Shown piece by piece: positions 8,668 through 16,717 of a stretch of DNA of 21,703 bases (the stretch's first letter is position 1; each line of letters opens with the position of its first letter). This DNA is from DATMYQ01 sp035560935 (GTDB lineage Bacteria > Bacillota > Negativicutes > Sporomusales > Sporomusaceae). A program made the translations under genes and the position numbers. The notes beneath the pieces were generated by a model. The model was not told where the DNA came from, did no database searches, and saw only the letters and a list, made by a program, of their open reading frames with translations. The stretch covers positions 1 through 21,703 of the forward strand of contig DATMYQ010000150.1 of the NCBI GenBank assembly GCA_035560935.1, written 5' to 3'.

Positions 8668-9087
8668 ATGACAACAATACAAACATCTATCGATCTGCTG
8701 AACGAGAAACTTCAGATTCTGGAAGCTATTACGGCCAATACCGAACAGCAGCGGCGCCTTTTAAAACGCAATTCACTGCCGGGAGTGACCAGACTGTTAC
8801 GGGAAAGGGAACAGCTGATCCGGCAATTGGCAGCGGTGGTCCGGCAACTTTCCTCAGAAAATATCGCTGCTTCTTCTCCCGCCCTTTCGCTCCTGCACCG
8901 GACCATACTTACCAAACAGCAGGAATTACTGGCAAGCGCCAACCTGCTGCGCGCAGAAACCAGCTACGAAAAGCAACAGCTGGCCCGGCAGCTCAACGCC
9001 GTTAAAACCAAACGCCGTATCCAGCGTCACTATGAACCGGTTCGGACATTGGTCTACTCTGGACGACGCCTCAACATTAAGGGATGA
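8668..9087 (+). CDS. FlgN/FliT-like flagellar export chaperone
   Basis: This 139-residue, Arg/Gln/Leu-rich protein is predicted to be almost wholly helical. It has the heptad-like N-terminal pattern of FlgN and FliT chaperones (SIDLLNEKLQILEAI, RLLREREQLIRQLAAV) and a basic C-terminal tail (RTLVYSGRRLNIKG). FlgN-type chaperones bind the C-termini of FlgK and FlgL, and FliT binds FliD; all three substrates are encoded just upstream. ATG 8668 is preferred because AGGTGG (8657-8662), overlapping the fliD stop, is well spaced for it; GTG codons at 8659 and 8665 are alternatives. FlgN versus FliT cannot be settled by eye because both families diverge strongly, so no symbol is given. Confidence 0.6.
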   Translation: MTTIQTSIDLLNEKLQILEAITANTEQQRRLLKRNSLPGVTRLLREREQLIRQLAAVVRQLSSENIAASSPALSLLHRTILTKQQELLASANLLRAETSYEKQQLARQLNAVKTKRRIQRHYEPVRTLVYSGRRLNIKG

Positions 9088-9240
9088 TCCCCCTGGGATC
9101 TTTGATATATCCCTATATTTCGTGAAAGGTGGTGAGGATACAGCACAGCCTGTGGAAGGGCAAAGATATTAGGTAAGACATAGGTTATCCAAGAATTGGG
9201 CAAGGAAGCTCAATAACAAAAATCAAGGAGGAATTTTATT
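9086..9240 (+). promoter_or_regulatory. fliC leader region with small hairpin and repeated GGA motifs
   Basis: The 153-bp gap before fliC opens with a perfect 6-bp hairpin (GATCCC/GGGATC, 9086-9100) followed by only three T, too weak to call a terminator. Four or more GGA triplets follow (about 9136, 9154, 9204, 9227 and 9230), two in AAGGA context, the last overlapping the AAGGAGG ribosome site at 9225-9231. No clear sigma-28 or sigma-A promoter was found. The length suggests a leader RNA with post-transcriptional control. Confidence 0.35.
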
Positions 9241-10539
9241 ATGGGAATGGTTATTAACACAAATTTACCTTCATTGAACACGTACAACAAGCTGAATGCA
9301 AACAACAACCTGTTGAACAAGTCTCTGGAAAAACTCTCTTCGGGTTATCAGATTAACAGCGCGTCGGATGACGCCGCCGGCTTGTCGATTTCCGAAAAAA
9401 TGCGCGGCCAGATCCGCGGCTTGAACCAGGCCAGCCAAAATGCTCAAGACGGCATTTCCATGGCAGATACTGCTGAAGGTGCCCTGAACGAAACTTCCAG
9501 TATCCTGCAACGGATGCGTGAACTGGCTGTTCAGTCCGCCAGCGACACGAATACCGATGACGACCGCGAAGCCATCCAGGCCGAAATGGACGCACTGACT
9601 ACAGAAATCGACCGCATTGCTTATACCACCCAATTCAACACCAAGAATCTGCTGGATGGTTCCATGTCGAAAAAATACACTGCTACGGCTACGGTTGAAG
9701 CCAACAACGCATTGACTGCAGGTACAGCTATGGCTACCGTCGCGCTGACCACAACCTTTACCGCACTTGCTTCAGTTGATGGTAACTTGCTTGACATCAC
9801 TGCCGGATCTACTGTTAAAATCAACTTTATTATGAACGGTACGACCTATACCGCAACTATGACCACCAGCTCTGCTGGCGGAACTGCATTGAGCGCCATT
9901 TCTGCTGCAACCGTTGGTTCTGCAGGTAGCACGGCTACTGTAGCCGATTATCTAACTCTGGCTATCGGCACCGCAGGAACAACCGCAGGCGCACTCACTG
10001 CCACTGCCGTCAGCGCGGGCACTACAGCGGCCATTTATGCTCTCACCTTTACGGTCTCGGATGCCGATGGCAACGAAAACACAGTTGCCAGCAACACGCT
10101 GTCCTCGTTTACACAAACCACGCAGGCTCGTGACAACAACAACGGTCACACTGCCACTATTCTGATCGGTGCCAACACCGGCCAGGAAATTACTATCAAT
10201 ATCGACAACATGGATGCCGGTTCACTGGGCGTGGAAGGTCTGCAGGTTGACACCCAGGTATCGGCTAACGTGGCCATCACCGCTATCGACAACGCGATCA
10301 ACACCGTGTCGTCCGAGCGCTCCAAACTGGGTGCTGTCAGCAATCGTTTGGACTACACCATCAACAACCTGACCACCACCAGCGAAAACCTGACCGCTGC
10401 CGAATCCCGTATCCGCGACGTCGATATGGCTTCGGAAATGGCAACGTACACCAAGTACAGCGTCCTCAACCAAGCGGCTACTTCGATGTTGGCTCAGGCC
10501 AACCAATTACCGCAACAGGTCCTGTCACTGCTGAAATAA
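9241..10539 (+). CDS. fliC: Flagellin
   Basis: This is the filament subunit. ATG 9241 lies 9 nt after AAGGAGG; an in-frame ATG two codons later is too far from the site. The 432-residue protein has the conserved D0/D1 N-terminus (MVINTNLPSLNTYNKLN, SSGYQINSASDDAAGLSI, EKMRGQIRGLNQASQNAQDG) and the segment LQRMRELAVQSAS (about residues 88-100), the region recognised by TLR5 in known flagellins. The C-terminus is canonical: ESRIRDVDMASEMATYTK ending in LPQQVLSLLK. The central ~180 residues are Ala/Thr/Ser-rich and poorly conserved, consistent with a surface-exposed domain. It contains no Cys, unlike the hook and junction proteins upstream. A strong terminator follows about 50 bp after the stop. 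Confidence 0.97.
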   Translation: MGMVINTNLPSLNTYNKLNANNNLLNKSLEKLSSGYQINSASDDAAGLSISEKMRGQIRGLNQASQNAQDGISMADTAEGALNETSSILQRMRELAVQSASDTNTDDDREAIQAEMDALTTEIDRIAYTTQFNTKNLLDGSMSKKYTATATVEANNALTAGTAMATVALTTTFTALASVDGNLLDITAGSTVKINFIMNGTTYTATMTTSSAGGTALSAISAATVGSAGSTATVADYLTLAIGTAGTTAGALTATAVSAGTTAAIYALTFTVSDADGNENTVASNTLSSFTQTTQARDNNNGHTATILIGANTGQEITINIDNMDAGSLGVEGLQVDTQVSANVAITAIDNAINTVSSERSKLGAVSNRLDYTINNLTTTSENLTAAESRIRDVDMASEMATYTKYSVLNQAATSMLAQANQLPQQVLSLLK

Positions 10540-10590
10540 AGAAACAGGTTATAGAGCCGAGATTACCAACCCCTTCAACATTCTTGGCAG

Positions 10591-10630
10591 AAAGATCCCC
10601 CGGCCGGCCGCCGGGGGGTCTTTCATTTTA
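10591..10630 (+). terminator. Rho-independent terminator of fliC
   Basis: A near-perfect 14-bp stem (10591-10604 with 10610-10623, one T-G pair) encloses a 5-base loop and is followed by a T-rich tail through 10629. It closes the flagellar block. On the other strand the sequence after the stem is not T-rich, so it probably serves fliC only. Confidence 0.92.
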
Positions 10631-10669
10631 ATCTAATACGAATGATACGAAGCGTGGGTAAAGCACAAA

Positions 10670-11311
10670 CTATCCCAACCCGCCACTTTCCCAGACAAAA
10701 TCCAGCCGCACAAAACTTTTGCCATTGGGCAGCTCATATTCTTTTTCTCTTAATCGGCTTAGCCCCTTTTTCAGTAGCGCACCGGTCAGTTCATCCCGCT
10801 TGACATCATGATGCACAGCCGCCAGCGGATCAAAATGCTTGGCCAGCGGTGAGGCGCTAACGAAGTCATTGCGGTTATTCTGCTGCACAACGCAGGAAAT
10901 AACATGAGTATTCACATGGTTAGCGGCAATGAGCCGGGAAAAAGAATCCACTCCCAGGTATTCCACGATCAGATTACAGATCAGCAATGTTGTCGCCGGT
11001 AACCGCAAACCCGGCTCTCCCAAATCACAGGGAACCAGTTCCAGCACCGCTGCCAAATTCTGATAACGCTCCCGGCAGACCGACAAATATCCGGCATTAA
11101 TGTCCAGCGCATACACCCGGCAAGTGCGGTGGATGTCCACATGCTCCAGGCCGTTGCCGCCGGCAGCACCGCAAATCCCCAGCAAGGTGCAGTCATGATC
11201 GTCCAACTGTTCCCGGGTAATCCGACTTAATGTCTGTAATTGCTGCACCTCCGGCAGCGTCATATGTTGTTCATAGATTTCCAGCTCAATCTGTTTCCAG
11301 GGATGCTTCAA
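10670..11311 (-). CDS. Putative class I SAM-dependent methyltransferase
   Basis: The 213-residue product has the nucleotide-binding signature of class I methyltransferases: a glycine-rich loop GICGAAGGNGLE (about residues 45-56) followed by an acidic residue ending the next strand (VYALDIN, Asp70). A motif-II-like LELVPCDLGE comes later. The substrate is unknown. A TTG start at 11311 is chosen because GGGAGG lies about 9-10 nt upstream (11322-11327), whereas a start at 11329 would overlap that site; the resulting N-terminus is MKHPWKQIELEIYEQHM. It lies about 70 bp downstream of the diguanylate cyclase gene on the same strand and may share its transcript. Its tail meets the fliC terminator. 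A link to flagella or c-di-GMP is only positional. Confidence 0.7.
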   Translation of the reverse strand: MKHPWKQIELEIYEQHMTLPEVQQLQTLSRITREQLDDHDCTLLGICGAAGGNGLEHVDIHRTCRVYALDINAGYLSVCRERYQNLAAVLELVPCDLGEPGLRLPATTLLICNLIVEYLGVDSFSRLIAANHVNTHVISCVVQQNNRNDFVSASPLAKHFDPLAAVHHDVKRDELTGALLKKGLSRLREKEYELPNGKSFVRLDFVWESGGLG

Positions 11312-11380
11312 AACACAAATCCCTCCCAATAAAGAGTGCTGTCTATCCGTTCCTGCTTATTGTCCATTCACTATGACTGT

Positions 11381-13738
11381 TCACTCAGCCGCTTCCCATC
11401 CGTCCTGGGGTTTGGCCAAATGAATATGGCGCAAAGCATCGGCTTTAGCCACATACATCGCTGTATCGGCACTCTGGATGATCGCATCCACCGTGTCGCC
11501 ATTTTCAGGATACGTGGCAATGCCAATACTAGCGGACACGCGGAGTTGCAACTCGCCCACTTCACAAGGTTTGCGAATCATTTCCAACAGCACTTCGGCC
11601 ATTTCCACCAAGCTGTCCCGGCTCGCACACTCCGCCAACAAAATGACAAATTCATCACCGCCCTGTCGACAGACGGTATCGGACTGCCGCACCGCCGCCT
11701 GCAGCCGCTTGGCCACCGTTCGCAGCACGGCGTCACCGGCATCGTGCCCATAGTCATCGTTAATCGGCTTAAACCGGTCCAGGTCAATAAAAATCACCGC
11801 CATTTGCCGCTGATACCGTTTGGCCAGCGTCAGTGCCTGCATGGCCCGTTCCGTCAATAGCGCCCGGTTCGGCAGATTGGTCAGGTAATCATGATGGGCC
11901 AAATGGCGAATCCGCGCTTCGGCCCGCTGCCGTTCGGTAATATCCAGACACAGGCTGACATAATGCGTGGTTTCACCATTTTCATCCGACACCTTGTTAA
12001 TCGAAATCAGTTCCGGAAAAAGCTGACCGTTTTTACGTCGGCAAGTAACTTCTCCATCCCAATGGCCGGTTTCTTCGACAACATTCCACATCTCATGATA
12101 CATTGTTTTGTTGTGTTTATGAGCCAACAACAATACCGGATTTTGTCCCAACGCTTCCTCAGCGGTATAGCCGGTAATCCGGGTAAAGGCCGGATTCACG
12201 GAAACAATCCGGTGCTGTGGGTCCGTGACAATGATGCCGCCCGGACTGGTCTCGAACACCGTATTCCCCAGCCGCATTGCAATATCCGTCTGGCGTCGTC
12301 CCGTAATGTCTTCCAGCACAACCACCACACCGTTAACGCCACCATCTTTATCGCGAAACGCCCGGCCGACCGACCGGAACCATAATTCGGCACTGTCTCC
12401 TTTCCGCCGATATGAACGTTCGCGGGAAAGAGAAAGCGACGGATCAGCCAGCATGTCATCGAAGTTCCGAATACTCTCCGCCCGGTCTTCCGGCGCTAAA
12501 AAGCGACAGTAATCCTGCCCTACTAATTCTGACGCCGAATATTGAAACAGCTCGGCCAAACACTGATTGGCATATACAATGCGCCGCTCCGTGTCAATCA
12601 ACAAAATCGCCAGACCCGAGCTGTCATAAATGGCCCGCAGCAGTTCTTCCTGTTCCACCAGGCTGCGGTTCATAGTTTGCGTCTCTTCCAGCGCCTGCGT
12701 CACCCGGCGATGACTGTGCAGCAGGATCTGGCTGATCAATACCAACAATACCGTCACCGTCACCCCGGTCGCCACCGGTGTCCGCGAGGAGGTTTCTCGC
12801 AATTCTCCGGCCCAGTAAGCCGGCAAAGGTTCCAGGCAAACGGTCCACTCCGCATCCAAAAACCGTAGCGGCCGGGTGACTTCATCCAGGCCGGGCGTCC
12901 GACCCGGATGCGATTCGTAAAGCAATGCTTCTGCCTGTTTCTGCGGTGCAGCATAAACTCTTACCGCGATTTGCGGCGACAATTCCGCATACTCACCTTC
13001 TAAGTAACCGGTCACCAACTTTTTTGTTGATACCGCGGCATAAATCCACCCCCGCAGCGCTGCCTGGCGCTGTTCCTGTGTTTTCAGCGGCCGGCCCGGC
13101 CAATAGTCGGGTATACAGATCAACACTCCTGCCTGCCGGTCCTCTTCTTGCCCCAGCAATAGAATAATTTTGCCGGAAACCGCCGCCTGGCCGCTGTCGG
13201 CAGCCCTGAATAGCGCCTTTTCCCTCACCGGATCCTGCGTCAGATCATAACCCAGTGCCCGATAAGCCGCCGCAGTGAACGGTTCTAAATAAATGATCGG
13301 TGAATAGCGTTCTTTTTCCAGCGGCGGCCAGATATGATAATCCAGCAAACCCTGCGCCTGCATCTTTCGAATTTGCTCCCCCCGCTGCATCGCCGGCACC
13401 AATTCGGCATAAGCCAACGCCTGAATTCCAGGAAAATAGCGACTCAATTGCAACTCTTCCACATAAATCCGGAATTCATCGCGTGACACTGCGTCACTGC
13501 TGGCAAACAAAGCGCCAGCCCCTCTGAGAACCTGGGCATGAAACGCCAGATACCGTTCTAAGCCGGCAGCCAGTTCAGTACTCCGAACTGCAAACTCGTT
13601 GTGCTCCGTGATCTGCTCCTGTTGCCGGGTCAAGGAAGCGTTCAGCCAGGTAAGTGCCAATCCAAGGATAAGGATGCACCATGGCAGCATCCGCCAAAAC
13701 CAGCGCCGCGGGTTAAACGATGTCATCAAATCCGGCAT
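11381..13738 (-). CDS. Membrane diguanylate cyclase: CHASE-like sensor, two PAS domains, GGDEF
   Basis: This 785-residue protein should make c-di-GMP from two GTP. A first membrane helix (about residues 14-34) and a second (about 322-342) flank a roughly 290-residue extracytoplasmic CHASE-like domain (FPGIQALAYAELVP and YSPIIYLEPF are typical). Two PAS domains follow (AIYDSSGLAILLIDTERR; VFETSPGGIIVTDPQHRI), the second ending in an ITERQRAEARI PAC-type linker. The GGDEF domain begins HDYLTNLPNRALL. The active motif GGDEF is intact (residues 693-697), and an RxxD I-site (Arg684 to Asp687) sits five residues before it, so product inhibition is expected. There is no EAL domain. ATG 13738 follows GAGGAGG. 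No confident promoter was found in the 190 bp upstream. Confidence 0.93.
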   Translation of the reverse strand: MPDLMTSFNPRRWFWRMLPWCILILGLALTWLNASLTRQQEQITEHNEFAVRSTELAAGLERYLAFHAQVLRGAGALFASSDAVSRDEFRIYVEELQLSRYFPGIQALAYAELVPAMQRGEQIRKMQAQGLLDYHIWPPLEKERYSPIIYLEPFTAAAYRALGYDLTQDPVREKALFRAADSGQAAVSGKIILLLGQEEDRQAGVLICIPDYWPGRPLKTQEQRQAALRGWIYAAVSTKKLVTGYLEGEYAELSPQIAVRVYAAPQKQAEALLYESHPGRTPGLDEVTRPLRFLDAEWTVCLEPLPAYWAGELRETSSRTPVATGVTVTVLLVLISQILLHSHRRVTQALEETQTMNRSLVEQEELLRAIYDSSGLAILLIDTERRIVYANQCLAELFQYSASELVGQDYCRFLAPEDRAESIRNFDDMLADPSLSLSRERSYRRKGDSAELWFRSVGRAFRDKDGGVNGVVVVLEDITGRRQTDIAMRLGNTVFETSPGGIIVTDPQHRIVSVNPAFTRITGYTAEEALGQNPVLLLAHKHNKTMYHEMWNVVEETGHWDGEVTCRRKNGQLFPELISINKVSDENGETTHYVSLCLDITERQRAEARIRHLAHHDYLTNLPNRALLTERAMQALTLAKRYQRQMAVIFIDLDRFKPINDDYGHDAGDAVLRTVAKRLQAAVRQSDTVCRQGGDEFVILLAECASRDSLVEMAEVLLEMIRKPCEVGELQLRVSASIGIATYPENGDTVDAIIQSADTAMYVAKADALRHIHLAKPQDGWEAAE

Positions 13739-13930
13739 GGTCTTTCCTCCTCACCGCTGACCGTGACCGCTCTCAGCGCTGACTGCGCGTCAAAGCAGCC
13801 CCCCATCGCACCATTCTCCTAATCTGAATATACAGTTTACGTTCCATAAAAAAAATAAAATACCTGCTGTCATGAGGTAGAAGGCGGCAAATTCGCTCTT
13901 TTCCATAATAAGATGTAGGCAGAGTGTAAT

Positions 13931-13969
13931 AACAAAAAAACAAGGCTCAGCGGAATTTCCGCCAAGCCT
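13931..13969 (-). terminator. Terminator of the tRNA-Val transcript
   Basis: Read on the minus strand just after the tRNA, AGGCT/AGCCT and GCGGAA/TTCCGC pair (13943-13969) with a small internal mismatch, followed by a seven-T run. This is a good intrinsic terminator. Partial read-through could feed the diguanylate cyclase gene downstream. Confidence 0.85.
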
Positions 13970-13978
13970 CTAATTTCC

Positions 13979-14053
13979 TGGTGGGGCATGGTGGTTTCGA
14001 ACCACCGGCCTCTTGAATGTGAATCAAGCGCTCTCCCACTGAGCTAATACCCC
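13979..14053 (-). tRNA. tRNA-Val, anticodon CAC
   Basis: A complete cloverleaf is visible on the minus strand. The acceptor stem is GGGGTAT/ATGCCCC with one G-T pair, and the D-arm contains GCTC/GAGC. The anticodon stem CTTGA/TCAAG closes loop TTCACAT, giving anticodon CAC (valine, GTG codons). The T-arm is GGTGG/CCACC around TTCGAAA. Discriminator A is followed by an encoded CCA end. It stands alone, with its own promoter and terminator. Confidence 0.96.
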
Positions 14054-14065
14054 GTTACGAATGAC

Positions 14066-14074
14066 ATTATATCA
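14066..14074 (-). promoter_or_regulatory. Extended -10 promoter of tRNA-Val
   Basis: On the minus strand TGATATAAT combines a perfect TATAAT with the TGN extension, 12 nt before the tRNA 5' end, which suits a start a few bases ahead of the mature tRNA. The -35 region (TGGAAT at 17 bp) is poor, as extended -10 promoters allow. Confidence 0.75.
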
Positions 14075-14208
14075 CAAATCGCTATCAAATTCCAGTCATT
14101 TTATTGATTTTATTGACTTTTTACAACAATCCAGAGCAATCTTTAGTGGCTGAATTCTTATTTTCTGCCAATGGCAATATATTACCAGTATGAGGCAATG
14201 GTTTGCAT

Positions 14209-14236
14209 TTTTCAAAATTATTTGACGGAGTATAAT
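14209..14236 (+). promoter_or_regulatory. Probable promoter for fucO
   Basis: A perfect TATAAT at 14231-14236 has a weak -35 (TTTTCA, 14209-14214) at 16 bp. A TTGACG just upstream of the -10 is too close to act as its -35. The start would be near 14243, leaving a ~150-nt leader. That leader shows a small CGCAG/CTGCG hairpin but no riboswitch class that I recognise. The rest of the 14054-14393 gap holds the tRNA promoter and an 11-bp palindrome at 14166-14176 (TGCCAATGGCA). Confidence 0.5.
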
Positions 14237-14393
14237 TTAGTTATAGCGCTACGCAGTCCTTCTGCGCGCGACTCCGGGCCATTCTGCCTATATTTGGCTA
14301 CTTTAGTCGGGGCAGTCTGGCCTTCGTTTTATCACTGCCGGCAGACGGACACACTTATCGCTAAAATGAGTAAGGACAGAAAGGACTGATTTC

Positions 14394-15554
14394 ATGGCAA
14401 ACCGCATTGTTCTGAATGAAACTTCGTACTTTGGTCCCGGCGCTATCAGTGTCATTCCCTGTGAAATTGCCCGGCACAACGCTAAAAAAGCTTTCATTGT
14501 CACCGACAAAGACCTGGTGAAGTTCGGTGTCGCCAAAAAGGTCAGCGACGTACTGGCTAAGGCAAATATCATTTTTGAGCTATACGATAATGTGAAGCCC
14601 AACCCCACTATTGAAAACGTCCAAACCGGCGTAAAAAAATTCAAAGCATCCGGCGCTGACATCTTAGTCGCCATCGGTGGCGGTTCGTCCATCGATACCG
14701 CTAAAGCCATCGGCATTATCGCCAACAATCCGGAGTTTGTCGATGTCAAAAGCCTGGAAGGCGTCGCTGACACCAAAGCAAAATCCGTACCGATTATCGC
14801 CGTCCCCACCACCGCCGGAACGGCAGCGGAAGTGACCATTAACTATGTCATCACGGACGAAGAAGCGGTGAAAAAAATGGTTTGCGTTGACCCCAACGAT
14901 ATCCCCACCGTCGCGGTTGTGGACCCCGAGCTGATGATTTCCATGCCCAAAGGCCTGACCGCCTCCACCGGCATGGATGCGCTGACTCATGCCATCGAAG
15001 GTTTCATCACCCGCGGGGCCTGGACCATGACAGACATGTTTGAATTAAAATCCATTGAGCTGATTGCCAAACATCTGGAAAAAGCCGTTTTCGAACCGGA
15101 CAACATCGAAGCCCGCGACGGCATGGCGCTGGCACAATATATTGCCGGTATGGGCTTTTCCAATGTGGGTCTGGGCATCGTCCATTCCATGGCGCATCCG
15201 CTGGGCGCTTTTTATGATACGCCGCACGGTGTGGCCAACGCGCTGCTACTGCCATACGTCATGGAATACAACGCTCCGGCCAGCGGTGAAAAATACCGGG
15301 ATATCGCAAAAGCGATGGGCGTGCCCGGTGTCGATACCATGGATCAGGCCAGCTACCGCAAAGCGGCCATTGACGCAGTTGTCGCATTGTCCCAAAAAAT
15401 CGGCATTCCTCAAAAATTGTCGGAAATTGGCGTAAAAGAAGCCGACCTGCCTCAACTGTCCAAATCGGCGTTCGCCGATGTCTGCACTCCCGGCAATCCC
15501 CGGGATACCAACGAAACCGAAATTCTTGCCCTGTATCAAAAAGCCTTTAAATAA
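14394..15554 (+). CDS. fucO: Iron-dependent alcohol dehydrogenase, lactaldehyde reductase/1,2-propanediol oxidoreductase type
   Basis: This group III Fe-dependent alcohol dehydrogenase interconverts lactaldehyde and 1,2-propanediol with NAD(H), and related enzymes also act on ethanol and other short alcohols. The 386-residue length matches E. coli FucO (about 383), and long identical stretches recalled from FucO are present, such as AGTAAEVTINYVITDEE, HAIEGFITRGAW and AGMGFSNVGLG. The NAD loop GGGSSIDTAK is at 95-104. Predicted metal ligands are Asp195, His199, His264 and His278, all in expected motifs (GMDALTHAIEG; HSMAHPLGAFYDTPHG). ATG 14394 follows an AGAAAGGA ribosome site. It is monocistronic, with its own promoter and terminator; no fucose or diol genes flank it, so its physiological substrate is uncertain. 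Confidence 0.92.
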   Translation: MANRIVLNETSYFGPGAISVIPCEIARHNAKKAFIVTDKDLVKFGVAKKVSDVLAKANIIFELYDNVKPNPTIENVQTGVKKFKASGADILVAIGGGSSIDTAKAIGIIANNPEFVDVKSLEGVADTKAKSVPIIAVPTTAGTAAEVTINYVITDEEAVKKMVCVDPNDIPTVAVVDPELMISMPKGLTASTGMDALTHAIEGFITRGAWTMTDMFELKSIELIAKHLEKAVFEPDNIEARDGMALAQYIAGMGFSNVGLGIVHSMAHPLGAFYDTPHGVANALLLPYVMEYNAPASGEKYRDIAKAMGVPGVDTMDQASYRKAAIDAVVALSQKIGIPQKLSEIGVKEADLPQLSKSAFADVCTPGNPRDTNETEILALYQKAFK

Positions 15555-15572
15555 AAATTCACTGATAAACCA

Positions 15573-15618
15573 AGCGAGCGGTGTAAAGAAAACTCTCTAC
15601 ACCGCTCGCTGTTTTATT
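15573..15618 (+). terminator. Rho-independent terminator of fucO
   Basis: A perfect 13-bp stem, AGCGAGCGGTGTA (15573-15585) with its complement (15598-15610), a 12-nt loop and the tail GTTTTATT. It starts 18 bp after the fucO stop. It sits between convergent genes, but the minus-strand tail (TTGGTTTATC) is a weaker T-run. Confidence 0.95.
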
Positions 15619-15641
15619 GCAACGGCGTTTGCAGCCGATGA

Positions 15642-16688
15642 TTATAAAATTTCTTCAATAAATACCGTCCGCTCCCGCCCCAGATCCACATCCCGCGGCG
15701 CAGACAACGGGCGGTTCACCCGATTATAATAGACCCGTACCACGGGCCGCGGCCCTAAATTATCGCGCACATTCACCACCACGCCTACTTCCTTGGTGGT
15801 CAGCCGGACCATGGAGCCCAACGGGTAAACCGCCAGACTATTGGTAAAGTACCGGATGACGTCCATATCAAAATAAATATTACCCGCACCGTAGAGGAAT
15901 TCCACCGCCTGGTAATGAGGATATTTTTGATGTCGCAGCAAATCATCATATTTATCGCAAACCGCAATAATTCGGGCCCCTAAAGGAATTTGCTCCCCGC
16001 TCATTCCCTGCGGATATCCGGTACCGTTCCAATGTTCATGATGAAAATGGACCATCCGGCAAATCTCTTCCTTAAACCCGGCTTCTTTGGCAAAATAATA
16101 ACCATAACGGGGATGTTCGCGCCACAGGGCCTCTTCCTGACTGCTGCGGCCGGACACTCGCAGCAGTCCCGGCATTTCACATAATCCCAGATCGTGCAGC
16201 AACGCGCCCGCGCCCACATCAAACATATCTTCGCCACTCATGTCCATGGCACCGGCTACCAGTAACGCCAAGGCACAGGTGTGAATACAATGCTGAAAAA
16301 TATAATCATTATCCAAAATTTTCATTCCTACACAAAAGTGGACCAGCTCATGATCTTCGACCAACTGGGCCGCAACGTCTCTCGCTTTGCGGGAAACAGC
16401 CACCATGCTGTCCGAAGTATTTCCTTCCAATTTTTCCGGCGCCATACGGATGATCTCGCGATCCAGAGAATCCCGCAATTCACCGCGTATCGTATCACAG
16501 GGTTCCGTGAACAGGGTATACCGTTCCGTCACACTGACACATGGGATGCCTCGGCCACGAAGCAGTTGAATATAGTCTTCCGTCAGCCGTGTGCCATAAC
16601 TTAACAGAAGATTGCCGGTCTGGGGACAGGTTACCGGCGACGCCAGAATCATTCCATCAACCAACTCATTTGTATACAGTTCAATCAT
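15642..16688 (-). CDS. HD-GYP domain protein, putative c-di-GMP phosphodiesterase
   Basis: HD-GYP proteins hydrolyse c-di-GMP to pGpG or GMP. In this 348-residue protein the HD-GYP core spans about residues 120-275: His133/His136, HD at 165-166, His192 (EHPRYGYYF), HHEHWNGTGYP with His216, His217, Glu218 and the GYP signature at 224-226, and Asp245 in RIIAVCDKYDDL. The usual HDxGK is HDLGL here, so the conserved Lys is Leu169; activity should not be assumed. An N-terminal region of ~110 residues lacks a recognisable sensor, and the C-terminal ~60 residues (YPLGSMVRLTTKEVGVV) form a small beta-rich tail common in Bacillota HD-GYP proteins. ATG 16688 follows AGGAG about 10 nt upstream. The leader carries a GEMM-I riboswitch, so its expression likely depends on c-di-GMP. 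Confidence 0.9.
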   Translation of the reverse strand: MIELYTNELVDGMILASPVTCPQTGNLLLSYGTRLTEDYIQLLRGRGIPCVSVTERYTLFTEPCDTIRGELRDSLDREIIRMAPEKLEGNTSDSMVAVSRKARDVAAQLVEDHELVHFCVGMKILDNDYIFQHCIHTCALALLVAGAMDMSGEDMFDVGAGALLHDLGLCEMPGLLRVSGRSSQEEALWREHPRYGYYFAKEAGFKEEICRMVHFHHEHWNGTGYPQGMSGEQIPLGARIIAVCDKYDDLLRHQKYPHYQAVEFLYGAGNIYFDMDVIRYFTNSLAVYPLGSMVRLTTKEVGVVVNVRDNLGPRPVVRVYYNRVNRPLSAPRDVDLGRERTVFIEEIL

Positions 16689-16717
16689 TTGCCGCTCACT
16701 CCTACTTGCTTCATGTG

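Noticed and set aside
9088..9240. Sigma-28 promoter for fliC
   Set aside because: TTTGATAT at 9101-9108 resembles the -10, but no TAAA lies at the needed distance.
11336..12868. Several + strand open frames opposite the diguanylate cyclase
   Set aside because: They mirror a confirmed multi-domain gene, lack ribosome sites and have no recognisable domains.
13745..13855. Possible 24-codon peptide in the cyclase leader (minus strand)
   Set aside because: No ribosome site and no similarity; short frames of this size are expected by chance.
13840..13880. TACCT/AGGTA hairpin followed by a T-rich run upstream of the cyclase gene (minus strand)
   Set aside because: A five-base-pair stem with a 9-nt loop is too weak to call a terminator; the tRNA already has a good one.
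14194..14206. Sigma-54-like GG...GC element (GGCAATGGTTTGC) before fucO
   Set aside because: GG and GC are 9 bases apart where sigma-54 promoters need 10; a TATAAT lies just downstream.
14171..14389. Open frame of 72 codons upstream of fucO
   Set aside because: No ribosome site, it spans the fucO promoter and leader, and the product resembles nothing known.
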